Shown in pieces: positions 45,654 to 56,930 of a DNA stretch of 64,000 nucleotides (its first letter is position 1; each line of letters begins with the position of its first letter). The notes beneath the pieces were generated by a model. The model was not told the DNA's origin. It searched no databases and saw only the letters and a program-made list of their open reading frames with translations. This stretch comes from Bradysia coprophila. Taxonomy: Eukaryota; Arthropoda; Insecta; Diptera; Sciaridae. The stretch spans positions 21,856,001-21,920,000 of the forward strand of contig NW_023503493.1 of assembly GCF_014529535.1 (NCBI RefSeq), in the 5' to 3' direction. The translations under genes were made by a program, and so were the position numbers.

Positions 45654-46032
45654 AATCTACTGCGGACATAACCTCGGAATATTCTGACACCGAAAGTGAA
45701 TTCATCACTGTGTAAACAACATTTGGAAATTGTGAGTTTTATATTCGACATATATTTTACTAATCATTCTTCGCTTCTTCTATTCTAGCCACACAAAAAA
45801 ACGAAAAACCGAACGAAAAACCAATCGCTTTTTATCTCTAAAAAGAGAAAAATTGAAATACCGAACTCGATATCAAAATTTTCCTATTTTCCTATCTACC
45901 GAAAAACCGAAACGTAAGATCGATTTCCTAAAACCCGTAAAGTCCAGTGAGAAAGGTGTATGTAGAACCTGTGTAAGACCAAACGAAAAACCGATAATCA
46001 AATATCTACATACACCGTGTCATTCTAGATAA
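45654..46032 (+). CDS. Candidate exon pair for a basic protein with a C-terminal CxxC...H...CH pattern
   Basis: Exon 45654-45711 (acceptor ACAG, donor GT|GTAAAC), intron 45712-45788 (77 bases ending TTCTATTCTAG), exon 45789-46032 ending in TAA. The frame joins across the intron without a stop. The first exon reads acidic (TSEYSDTESEFIT); the second is strongly basic (81 codons, many Lys and Arg) and ends with GVCRTCVRPNEKP, then LHTPCHSR, a possible metal-binding group. The intron length fits the other genes here. No family is recognised and no further upstream exon was found. It ends 63 bases before the LINE's endonuclease frame, so it could instead belong to that element's first ORF. Confidence 0.35.
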
Positions 46033-47932
46033 TTTGGTTTGTAAGTTTGCCATATGTAACGTGAATGATCAAGGCTGAAATGATACAGTCTAAAATGAGG
46101 TCGCATGAACGCATTAGTGTCTACTACCAGAATGTTCGAGGATTGAGAACGAAGGTTAGAGACTTTCTGTCTAATGTATGAGTAGAGACATCGATGTGAT
46201 AGTATTGACCGAAACCTGGCTGAATGACAACATCAACTGTGTCGAGTTGTTTGGCAGGGAATATGTTGTTTATAGGGCGGACCGTGATTTGAGCCAGACG
46301 ACAAAGACAGACGGCGGTGGCTGTCTGATCGCGGTGAAGTCGAAATACTACTCCTGTAGACTGGATGACTGGGAATTAGTTGACGGCGATCTGTAGGTGT
46401 CAGTTGAGAAGTTAAACGGAGAGAAATTGTTTGTGAATGTGAAATATATTAATCATGACAGCTCGTTCGATCAGTACAACGCTCATTTCAAGAAGCTCGA
46501 AGAGGTCGTAAGTTTACGTCCTCTGACTAGTGAATTTCTGCTTCTTGGTGACTATAACCTGTCTGACTCAGTAGAATGGGTCGTAAACTCAGATGGAATT
46601 TGTGAACCGCGAAATATTCGTGGGCAAAAGAAGCTGATGGCACATGCTCTATTAGACGCTATGTCGCTGTCAAACTTGAATCAGTTTAGTCATGTTAAGA
46701 ATGATATAGGCCGGACGCTAGACTTAGTTTTGTCCAATGTTGACAGTACGAAGGTGTTGGTGGTCCAAGACGTGGATCCACTAGTCGAGATAGATAAGCA
46801 GCATCCAGCGTTGCTGCTTGAAGTCGATTTGAAACCGCTCAAATATTTGAGTGAGAAGAGACTGCCGAAATACAATTTCTTCCGTGCAAACTACGAAGAA
46901 CTGAATAGGTTGATACGGTTTATTGACTGGTAACTAGGTATTATGAACTCATCCAGACATTGCTTTTGACCGTACCGAAAGTGAGACGCTACACAGGCAA
47001 GTATCCTTGTTGGTATTCCAGCGAGTTGATTAGATTAATTCAACGTAAGTCCATCGTTAAGAGTTTGCATGATGCGAAGAAGAAAACAGGTCTTGACTCC
47101 ACAGAAGATTACAGGTTGTTTTCTTCGTTACGTCGGCAAGTGAAGCAGCTCCAGGAGCGATGTGAGACGGAATACGTGTCGAATATTGAAGAGAAACTGT
47201 CTTCAAATACGAAGGTTTTTTCTCGTACACTAAATCGCAGAGGGCATCTAACTCGCTTCCGAATGCGGTTCACCATGGTGACGTCACTGCTACCGATAGA
47301 CAATCTGCCTGCAACTTATTTGCAGACTACTTTGCATCCGTCTATCAAGATCCAGATCAAGAACGAACGAACGAAGCACAACTTTTGACGGACTTTGTAA
47401 TGCTTCCTATAGAAACCAGCGAGGTAAGATCGATCTTGGTCAAGCTGAACCAATACAAGGCAACAAGTCCCGATACTATTCCAGCTGTCTTCTACAAAAA
47501 TCTGGCCGATTCGATTAGCATACCATTATCACTACTGTTCAATAAATCGATAGAAGAAGGAAGGTACCCTAAACAATGGAAGGTTAGCTACGTATTGCCG
47601 ACATTCAAATCTGGTAACCGTTCGAAAGTGGAAAACTATCGACCCATTAGTATCCTCTGTGCTATCTCAAAAGTGTTTGAACGTATAATGTTTAACCGTC
47701 TGTATACCACATCAAAGACTACATAAGTCAGCGTCAACATGGCTTCGTTCCAGGTAAGTCAGTCCAATCAAATTTACTAGAATTTATGAACTTTGTAGTT
47801 AAGTCGATATCTGACGGGGGCCAAGTTGACACCGTGTTCACTGACTTCTCGAAAGCGTTTGATAAGGTCTCACATAATTTGCTGATACAAGATTTAGAGA
47901 CGTTGGGAGTGAAGAACGGTTACAGTCGTTGG

Positions 47933-47986
47933 TTTCACACGTACCTAACAGGTAGAGTGTTTCACACGTACCTAACAGGTAGAGTA
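47933..47986 (+). repeat. 27-base tandem duplication inside the reverse transcriptase
   Basis: TTTCACACGTACCTAACAGG TAGAGTG occurs twice in a row (47933-47959, 47960-47986), repeating nine residues (FHTYLTGRV) without shifting the frame, between RT motifs A and B. Confidence 0.9.
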
Positions 47987-48281
47987 CAGTTGGTCGTGAT
48001 CGGAAGCACTCAGTCGAAAGCTATTAGACCTTCATCTGGAATACCACAGGGATCCATATTGGGTCCTCTAATGTTTTTGATATTTATAAATAGTCTTCCG
48101 GCGATATTTAACTCATCGTGGAGTTCGCTTTTTGCTGACGACCACAAATTATCGAAAAAGATACGAAGCGAAAGTGACTGTACGGATTTTCAAGCCGATC
48201 TGGACTTACTGACGGAGTGGTGTAAACGGCGTCTATTGGACCTGAATGTGAAAAAATGCAGCACGCTCACGGTTACTTATA

Positions 48282-48444
48282 AGCAGGGGCACCGACTTCT
48301 AAGGACAAGCGAGGCTCGGGCACCACTACTCGAATGATGAGCACCACTACATCTTTCCAGTTTTAATTGAAAGAGCACCACTACTCCCAGATTCGCTTGT
48401 TGTATGAGCACCACTCCTCCTAAACACAAGTCGTCGTCCCTGCT
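48282..48444. mobile_element. Small element inserted in the LINE
   Basis: About 163 bases with imperfect inverted ends (AGCAGGGGCACCGACTT and the complement of AGCAGGGACGACGACTT) and TATA on both sides (the repeated bases can be read as up to CTTATA). Inside, GAGCACCACTAC occurs several times. Leaving it out, the LINE frame continues from LTVTY into RPDKIDFNYS, showing that it came after the LINE copy landed. Confidence 0.75.
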
Positions 48445-49351
48445 TATAGGCCGGATAAAATTGACTTCAATTACTCAATTAATGGCGAAGGTACTACCAG
48501 AGTCAACGTTAAAAAGGAACTTGGTGTGGATTTCGACGAAAAGGTAAAGTTTAACCATCACATTTCTAACGTGACCCGCAAGTGTTACCAGATGATTGGA
48601 TTCATTTTTCGAACGACGAGAAGCTTCAGTAACCCGAAAAGTATAATTAAACTGTATGATACATATGTCCGCACTCGACTCGAATACTGCAGTTCTATTT
48701 GGAACCCTTATTACACCAAATATATCGACCTACTTGAGAGAGTTCAAAGAAAGTTTACAAGACTTTTGTTCTATAGATTCAACTGGGCAAAAACTGATTA
48801 TAAATCAAGGCTGAAACATCTTATGATGCACTCACTTGAGACTCGACGCCTTCAACTGGATGAAATGTTACTGTACAACCTGACCAGTGGAAGGCTTACT
48901 ACGACACTCTCATCCGATATTATATTTCACCAACCAAACCGCTATACGAGGAATCCGCCGACATTCTATCTGCCGACACCTACATCCAACTATGCAGATA
49001 ATGAACCGCTACACCGAATCAAACGCCACCACAACACGATATTTTCATCACTTGACCTTACCAACCCGAGTCGATATGCTTTCAAACGTGCAGTGATGTC
49101 GTTCTTTGAATTTTAGACGGAAATTTGTTATTTTTTTCTCTATTTTTTTTTCTATTTTTTTTTCTAATTTTTTCTAATTTTTTCTAATTTGTCTTTTTTT
49201 TGTATTAATGTAAACGATCGCTTGTAATTGGGCACGTGGCCTGTAAGATGATTCTTTATGGTAAATTATGGGTAGATGAACAACTTATTAAGTTCATTTT
49301 TTCGTAAATGTAGTTAAATACAATTGTATACAAACTGGAGCTACGCAGATC

Positions 49352-49617
49352 GTTTATTAACGATTAACTTTTTATGAAAATAAATGAAATGTAAAAGGAA
49401 CATCTCACTTTGTACATCTCAACCAAAAATTGTAACTTTTTCTGCTTACAAAATCTACAAATCATGACATTAAAAGTCGTGTGCGTTAGGTTCATAGAGA
49501 ATCTATCTAATGATAGGATAGGATAAGATGGGTAGTAAAGCTGATGCTGTCCAAGCACCTAATCCGCAAAAAGGCCCCTTCGCTGTAACTCAAAGTTAAA
49601 GTCTAAAATATGCCAAA
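49352..49617. other. Spacer between LINE and next element
   Basis: AT-rich, nothing recognised. Confidence 0.4.
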
Positions 49618-51118
49618 CCCGAGTGAAATTTTTTCCGAAATTGAGACCGTTTTTGAGACCGTTTCATTTGTATGGTGACTGAGGGTCTCTTTTAGAGCCT
49701 TTGAGACAGTTGAGACCGAATGAATTCATCCGATTTTTCATCGGAGCTCATACGAGATGGTTAAAAGTCGTCACAAATCTGTGACAGTTTGCAGGTCTTA
49801 TATTTGAGACCGTCTGAGTGGTCTCAAAATTGGTTATTTTTTGTATTTCGAAAAGAAATGATGGAAGACCGTTTGAGTGGTCTAAAAATCGATTCCTTTT
49901 TTTCTTTTCGAAAAAGAAAATTGCAATTATTTTTTGAGACCGTCCGAGAAGTCTCAAATTATTTTTTTGTATTTTTTTACTTTGTAGCAAGCTTGCATTT
50001 ATGTATCTTGTGACTTATATATCTGAAACATTCTCATAATTCCCAAAGGATGGGGGTGTTCATTATTTTTCTTATAATTCGCTAGACCCAATTTTACCGG
50101 CAAAGTTTCGGAAATGATTTAGAAATTTGTTATATTATTTGAATTTTTTTTACCTTTTTTTTGTGATTTTGTGATTCCGGTCACCCTTCCGAGTACTAAC
50201 CGCGCCGAATGATGCTTAACTTCTGGATTTGACTGCCAGTGACCATACGCTTGCTGCTAATCTGATATATCTTTTTACAGTTCTTATTTTTGAACCGTTG
50301 TTACAATTGGGTTTAGACCGAAAGAGTAGTCTCAATTTATGAATAACACAAGAAATTATTTAGGGATTTTCAGAGACAGCTTGAGACCTTGTAAATGGTC
50401 TAAAAATCAACAATATTTCTTTGGATTTTTGAAAGGGAATAATTGGAAATATTTTTTGAGACCGTTTGGGTCACTCGGTGAAGGGTCTAAAAATCAAAAA
50501 TATTTTTTTTCGTGAATTTCGTTTGGTTTTTGATAGGGATTAATTGGAAATATTTTCTGAGACCGTTTGAGACCGAATGAGTGGTCTAAAAATCGTTCGG
50601 TCATTCGGTCTCAAACGGCCTTAAAAAATATTTCCAATGAATTCCTTTCAAAAACCAAACGAAATTCACGAAAAAAAATATTTTCGATTTAGAGACCACT
50701 CACACGGTCTCAGTAGCCTGTCTCTAAAAATCCACGAATTTCAACGTGAATTTCTTCTATTTAGACCACTCGTATGGTCTCAACCCAAACACAAGTTAAA
50801 TAACTATTGCGTTCCTTCAAATTGAGACTCCTCACACAGCCTCTGTAAATGTAATTCATTTTTTCTCTCTAAAGGTGAGACTCCTCACGCAGTCTCTGGA
50901 AGTGTTATTTTATTTTTCTTCATATTATTCGAAATTCAGACTGCTCACTGAGCAGTGCTCAGCCATCTCAAACAGTCTCACAAACTGCAATGAACAGCAA
51001 ATTTAACTTATCCAAAAAATATTGAGACCGAAATTGGACGAATGAATAATTGAGATCAAAACGAGAGTGTTGACGGACCTAAATTGACGATCTCAATGAG
51101 ACCGTAATTTCACTCGGG
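49618..51118. mobile_element. 1.5-kb element filled with GAGACC / GGTCTC motifs
   Basis: Ends CCCGAGTGAAATTTTTTCCG (49618) and the complement of CCCGAGTGAAATTAC (to 51118), possibly with AAA on both sides. Inside, TTGAGACCG, GAGTGGTCT and their complements recur dozens of times at irregular spacing in both orientations (AGACCGTTTGAGTGGTCTCA, GACCGAATGAGTGGTCTAAA), so many local hairpins are possible; 50445-50600 and 50595-50700 are inverted copies. No long coding frame. Superfamily unknown. Confidence 0.75.
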
Positions 51119-52401
51119 AAATTGCTCTAATTTTACAAAATTCTTGGAATTTCTTCAGCTTTCCCACACATTTTTCTATGCAATCTTTCTTTGGACCATT
51201 TTCATGCAACCAGCAGTCAGGCGTTTCTAAAAGAATCAAAAGTACCCTTCTGGTTAATAATTAGTTGATTTTACAAAATTCCTGGAATTTCTTTAGTTTC
51301 CCCGATATTTTGCTACATTGTTTCAAGTTTGAGGAATTATTCTGAATTTTCCTATCATTTTTTTCTCATCATATTGCTACCTTAATTCAATATTATTTTA
51401 ACGAATTTCTAGCTAAAACACAATTAAATTTCCATAATTTGAATTCAAAAAAAAACTTCCATGTGATAGCCGGAATTTCCAAGTTAGGGTTGTTGCGGTA
51501 AGGTAATTACAAATACTTTAGTCATGTCTCTGTTAATATTTTTACTAGCACCGGAGCGCAATGGTTTTCCTCTCACGAAACGATTATTTTTTTATGGATG
51601 ATGCACGTCACAGCGCAATATAAATATTCCGAAAACTATTCAGCTGGAATAGACTTCCAGCAAAATAGTTTTAAACAAAAATGAAAAAATGAAACTCGTG
51701 TATATCGGTCGAGTATGATACAGCCTTGTCACATCAAATTCGGTCTTAAAATTTTCCTCCTGTTATTTTCAGCTTTCAACCGTAATTCTTCATTGCTTTC
51801 TCATACCAACAAAAATATGTTCTCTGCCTGCCTTAGTTTACTTAAATGAATGTCATAATAAAAGTTTTTGTGGCTTCAATGTTGCAGAAAACGTACACAC
51901 AAAGTTCAGCAGAAATAAAGAAATGAAAAAAACATTGCAATTAGTCTGGATATTTAATGCCATAATGTGGTGGAATAGAATTTATCTGTATACAAATACC
52001 TCATCGTTGGTTGCAATAATGGAAGAAAAAAAAATCCTCACCTTTCTACACATTCAATCCGGTAAAATAAAAGTTTGCAGACAAACAATAGCAGCACACC
52101 TCTATTGTTAGGTTTTCATTCAGTGCTCTTTTTTTCATTTTACACTAAAAGAGAAACTTACTTATGGGGTGTGGTTGTCAGACACATTTTTATTTTGCCA
52201 GACTAGCAAAAAAATATCTTAGTAATGGAGGCATTAAGGCGTATATATAGTTTGCGACATGTTCGACATATTTTATTATTAAAAGTAATTCTTGTTAACA
52301 TTCACCTAACATAACATCCAATAAATTCCAAATATGCATACCGTTCATAACGAGTATGTGCCATAATACAATCCAACTAAAATAGTGGAGGCGTGTAACA
52401 A

Positions 52402-52644
52402 CTATAAGCTACATTCTTGAACTTCATATATTTTAATACCAGTATTAGCAAGGAATTTCGTGTCCTGGAATGGCGTGTGCTCTAAATAGAAGGCTTCCAT
52501 GGTTTTAAAGAAACATATTTGTGGCGTAAACGTGCACTGGTAGAACCTAAGTACATTGCGATGCTGTGTATCCACCGTTAGGATGCCGGGGATGCCGTAT
52601 GACTTTTGATTTATTATTTTATAAGTGTCTGTTATGTTTGGCAT
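52402..52644 (-). CDS. Open frame with a CxFxPxxCF motif, family uncertain
   Basis: 80 codons from an ATG. Contains RFYQCTFTPQICFF, whose C-x-F-x-P-x-x-C-F spacing is that of allatostatin-C peptides (mature fly peptide ends CYFNPISCF). But there is no dibasic cleavage site just before it, no signal peptide at the ATG, and the frame continues about 35 residues past the motif, none of which fits a normal allatostatin-C precursor. It may be a chance match or a decayed exon. Confidence 0.15.
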   Translation of the reverse strand: MPNITDTYKIINQKSYGIPGILTVDTQHRNVLRFYQCTFTPQICFFKTMEAFYLEHTPFQDTKFLANTGIKIYEVQECSL

Positions 52645-53907
52645 TTCAGTGAAATTGTTTGCTTAACAGAATATCTCTGTGTGCTTTGAACCGCCGTTTT
52701 GGTCTTAAAATAAAAAGATTGGATAGAATTCCGTTGTTGGCTGGAATACATATTTTGCGAAAATTCCTCTTAATTGTCCTTGTTTGATAGTTTCGAAAAT
52801 ATTTCTTGTTTAGCGTGTGAGGTTTATGCAAATTGTAAACCCTCAGATCTCCCATCAATTTTCATATTTTCAAGGAAAATGCGTCATTTTCTCATTTTCT
52901 TAATGCTCGATTTGTTTAAAAAGGACTTGCATTTCCGAAACTGCATAACAAAATGTTTTCATAAACTCAAAACAAATTAATTTTGCACTGAAAGAGCTTT
53001 GTATGTCTATTAACATTTTTATATTTTCAGGGAAAACTAAACAGTCGCGAGTGGGTGCACACTGAAACAAGTAGCATGTTCAATAAGGAATTTATTTTTC
53101 GTATCTCTGCAGAATATTCTGCATAAACTGTGAAATGAATACGAGGTCTCAGTAGGGACCAGTGCGGTCCTAAGACTTTAAAAACATTACAGTTATCCAT
53201 ACTTTCGAATACTTTATACTAAATACTTTATAATAAAGAGAAAATTCATTAATTTTAAAAGCATTACTACAAAATTGGCTCAAATGGCAACGCAAATAAG
53301 TCAAATTGAACGAACACTGTGTTTTGTCGAGTAAATCGTGAGCGAAGCGAGCAATTTTTTGTTTTATCTAATAAAATGAGGGTAATGTTCGAATTGATGA
53401 AATGCTTTTTGCTTATAAATCTCGTCGAAGAAAATTCTAGAAGAATTGCCCGTTTGGTCCCTCCATTAAGCTGGTAGCGACAGCTACCAATCTGAGTAAA
53501 CATTTTACAATTTTTACAGCGAAAACAATTTCAATTCCTTTTTCGTTTACACCTAGATTTACCCCTCATGCAGGGTTCTAAGATTACTATTGAACCTAAA
53601 AGAAATTAACGAAAAAGTTTACTGAATACTTTAAACTCGACATTTCGTGAAAGTAGTAGCAAGCGTTCGCCTTTTTTAAACGGTTAAAATTTGTCTCTGT
53701 GTGTCGACAAATATTTGACAATGGATGTCGAGTACGATTAAATTGCAAATTAATGTTCAATATTTTGTGAAGTTGCGAAAATATTTAGTGTCATTATTAT
53801 ACGAAATATGTAGCCATATAAAAAGCATCGACCATACGTTTATTCTACGGCAATCGTTTCAACTTGAATCAATGTAATCAAATTCACCCACAGGACACCG
53901 ATATTTG

Positions 53908-54297
53908 TATAAAAGGGAGATTGCTACATTCACATAATAAGAAACCACATATAAAAGGTACATCGTTATGTTTAATGCATGTAAAAATGGACAATTTCAG
54001 AAATATGTTTCTCAACGAAATATAACTGAAGTGTGTGGGATTTATATTGACATTATTGTCAGCAAAAATTTTCTATTAAACATTCTCTGCGCACAGTCAT
54101 GTGAATATAACAGTTGTAATCTGCACTCTCCCACAAGTTATAACCAATTTTATGCTCATTTTCTTTTCCAAAGGATTTTTGAGGATTGTTTTATTTTCAA
54201 TAAGTTTATTTCTTGGCGCTATATACACAATGTAAATGTTGCCTCAAATGACAAAGTTGGAACAAAGTTACACATCAGAGAATTTCATCAGATCTGA
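53908..54297 (+). CDS. 109-codon orphan frame behind a TATA-like box
   Basis: TATAAAAG at 53908 and ATAAAAGG at 53951 precede an ATG at 53968 that opens 109 codons to TGA. Residues include seven Cys and no strong hydrophobic N-terminus. No family is recognised and codon use is not distinctive against this AT-rich background, so chance is a real possibility. Confidence 0.2.
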
Positions 54298-55980
54298 TAC
54301 ATAATAATATTTCGCATCTTTATCTTTAAGTTAACTTACATGGATAATGTCTTAGATAATTTAATTTAATTAATTACGATCTCGTACTATATGTATCCAA
54401 TAACACTTTCTACATGCACGAGTACACTATGTGTGTGTGTCATAAACATTGAAATCATATCGAATTACTCAAGTAAACCAGCATTAAAGGCTCAAACGGA
54501 TTTTGATTTTCTTCGTACGGATATATTGTCTATATATACACTCTAGCGCCGTGCTTTAACTTATCTTATGTACTAAATTTAAGGTTAGTAATCTAATTGT
54601 GTAATTGTGAATGGTGTACTTATGGAATGAGAGTATATATTGTGAAATGTGTAATGTTATATTAAGACTATGGATAGTACACAAATATAAATAGCTGTAC
54701 TGGGAAACATCGTGATATTATAGGGCTGTATACTTGTTATACTTGTTATTGTGTATAATAGTATATATTACACATAAGGATAAGGAGTGGATGTGTTGTA
54801 TATGTACGTACACGTAAGCTCATGGTTTTTTATGGCCATCAGGGTGTCAGATTATTGTAAGCTTTGGGTATGCTTTTGGTTAAATCTTTTTAGAATGTTA
54901 AGCCGAACCACCATCCAGACAGGTTATGGTGTATGTATTTCGTTGTGTCCTTGTTGTATGTAGAAATATCTTGTCAGATCTATGTCTATAACCAGTTTTT
55001 CTTTTTCTTTTTTCACTTTTCGACCCAACGAGTGTACATATAAGATCGAATATCCCATGTCCAGACAAACGTAAATCGTGTGTGAATCGGATGAGCTAAC
55101 TCGAAAAAGTTCAAAGAAAATCGAAAATCTGTCGCGTATTTAACTGCTGAAATATACTCAGATTTCGCTCCTTATTCAAATGTGCATGCAATTTCAGTGG
55201 TAGAAACTAAATAATAGCATCAACAGAATAGTGATTTTTAGCGGGCTATTGATCGTATGTAATTATCAAATTTGTCACTTCATTTGATGCAAAATCTTGT
55301 ACGTCAATAGTTTAACAATATATTTTGCTATATAGGAGAAACCAAATCACACCTCAGGCTTATCGAATATTTTTGTAGTCGTTGTTGATAGCAGATGTCT
55401 CAAAATCAATTGATGAAATATCCATTCGTAGATAAAAATGTCCTCTTTTTCGGCTCAGTGTGAAAAAAGTAGTCTTCGAAGTCAGGAAAAATTAGAATGG
55501 ATCCGATGGAAAACGTTTCTGCCACTGTTTCGATCGGTGAGAGAGTGTAAAAATAAACCACATTTAATCAGGTCATGACGACAATGGCAAAGAAATGAAA
55601 AGCCTCTATGATGTAGGTCATACTTTTTGCATGTACAAGTCTAGTGAATTATACTTTCATATCATTTCATCACCCGATTTGATAACACATGTGGGTCTTG
55701 TGGTGAAGCGACCACTACGCTGGTACCAAGAAACACACATATCAGTGCTTTTTATGAACATTTGGAGTATGAAAACTCAAATGGATCCGATATTGCCCAA
55801 ACGTAAAGTATTGTCATTCCTTCGTGTAGTTCCCCTGCGAGATCATAGATATTCTGGCGATACTTCGCGCATTTTCATTTTTTTTATGAACAAATAGCTT
55901 TTAAACCGAAGGGACCTTAGGTATCAAGTCCTTCCCTGAGCCTGTGCCAGGATGCACTAACTCTTCAATATTCATAGTAC

Positions 55981-56924
55981 CAGGGATTCCACTCACTCAC
56001 TTTTCTCACTTTTTCCAACTAATTTCAACATGTAAAAAAGTGAGCAACTATTTGCTCGATTTCTCTCTTTTTTCAACTATTTTCAGTCCATTCACTCACT
56101 TTTTTACGTCGATTCCAATATACTTTTTGATCCCCACCACGAGCTTGTACCATTGCTATAAAAATTCAAACAGAATGCACGCTTCTTATGATTTAGGGAT
56201 CCGATCAGAGCTTCAAAGCTGTCAGGTGAATTACAGGTAGCTTGCAACTTTCATAAAAATTTTCCCGGTAACCAGGTTCCAGGTTTCAAAGCAGGTATGG
56301 ATTAAGTCTCAATGAACCAAACATGAAATGAAAATGGCAGACACAAGAACAAGAGGGACAAGAGTTTAAGAAAATGTTGAGCTCTTAAAAATTGTTAGTT
56401 TATTGAAATCCTGATAAAAATTACAGCAAGGTTCCTCACACTCAACCTTCATTAAAATTCTGTAGCTCCGTAATTGTTCTATCAATTTCCAATTGAAAGC
56501 CTTCCCTACTATGAGTCACAGGAAATGTAAGATGGAGGTAAAGGGTTTCTCTAGATCTATCTGTTTCCTTAGCCAGAATCATTAAATTCTCAATGTCTTC
56601 CACATCCAAGTTTAAGACAACATGCCGAAACCTGGATTCTTTCTGAATTTACAACAATTTTCTCACAAGGACATTCATGATGATTCGAAAACTGCTGTGA
56701 CGCAACAAAGTTCTAGTTGAGTTTGACGAATTTTAATTTTTAGAAACTTACTTGCGGAATAGCCTTTAGCGTAAAAAAAGGGTACAAAAGTACCTCGAAA
56801 AGTACCCGAAAACTCACCTTTTCACCAACTTTTTGATCAAAAAATCAACTATTTCTAGCAACTATTTTCGTGATTTTCGATCACTTTTCCACTTTTTCAC
56901 TTTAAATTCTCCGTGGAATCCCTG
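55981..56924. mobile_element. Inverted-repeat element with CAGGGATTCCAC ends
   Basis: 944 bp. Left end CAGGGATTCCACTCA, right end CGTGGAATCCCTG; flanked by TAGTAC at 55975-55980 and 56925-56930. Both ends have repeated CACTTTTTCAACTATTTTC-like words that can pair. The CAGGG end is hAT-like, though the visible duplication is 6 and not 8 bases. No transposase coding recognised. Confidence 0.75.
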
Positions 56925-56930
56925 TAGTAC

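Larger units (their letters stand above)
46050..49351 (+). mobile_element. Decayed jockey/CR1-type LINE (endonuclease plus reverse transcriptase)
   Basis: ORF2 domains in order: AP-endonuclease (46095-46933: YYQNVRGLRTK, VIVLTETWL, LLLGDYNLSD), linker (46960-47388), reverse transcriptase (47385-48337: NYRPISIL, VFTDFSKAFDKVSH, GIPQGSILGP, SLFADD catalytic box) and the C-terminal region (48526-49116: LEYCSSIWNPYY, LLERVQRKFTRLLF). It is broken by a TAG at 46394, shifts near 46170, 46940, 47385 and 47730, and the insertion at 48282-48444. The 3' untranslated region has T-rich repeats (CTATTTTTTTT) and ends near 49351. It is the only long retrotransposon copy in the window and is not active. Identification rests on motifs. 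Confidence 0.92.
51119..55980. other. Intergenic; a few weak coding candidates
   Basis: AT-rich. A direct repeat near 51125-51150 and 51270-51295 (TTTTACAAAATTC.TGGAATTTCTT) was seen. Open frames at 52402-52644 (minus) and 53968-54297 (plus) are entered separately. A (CT/GT)-rich stretch at 54420-54450 is simple sequence. No other gene recognised. Confidence 0.4.

Noticed and set aside
55439..55897. ATG-led stretch with a GTGAGA donor followed by a 100-codon frame
   Set aside because: The only available intron would be about 36 bases, too short, and neither part matches a known family.
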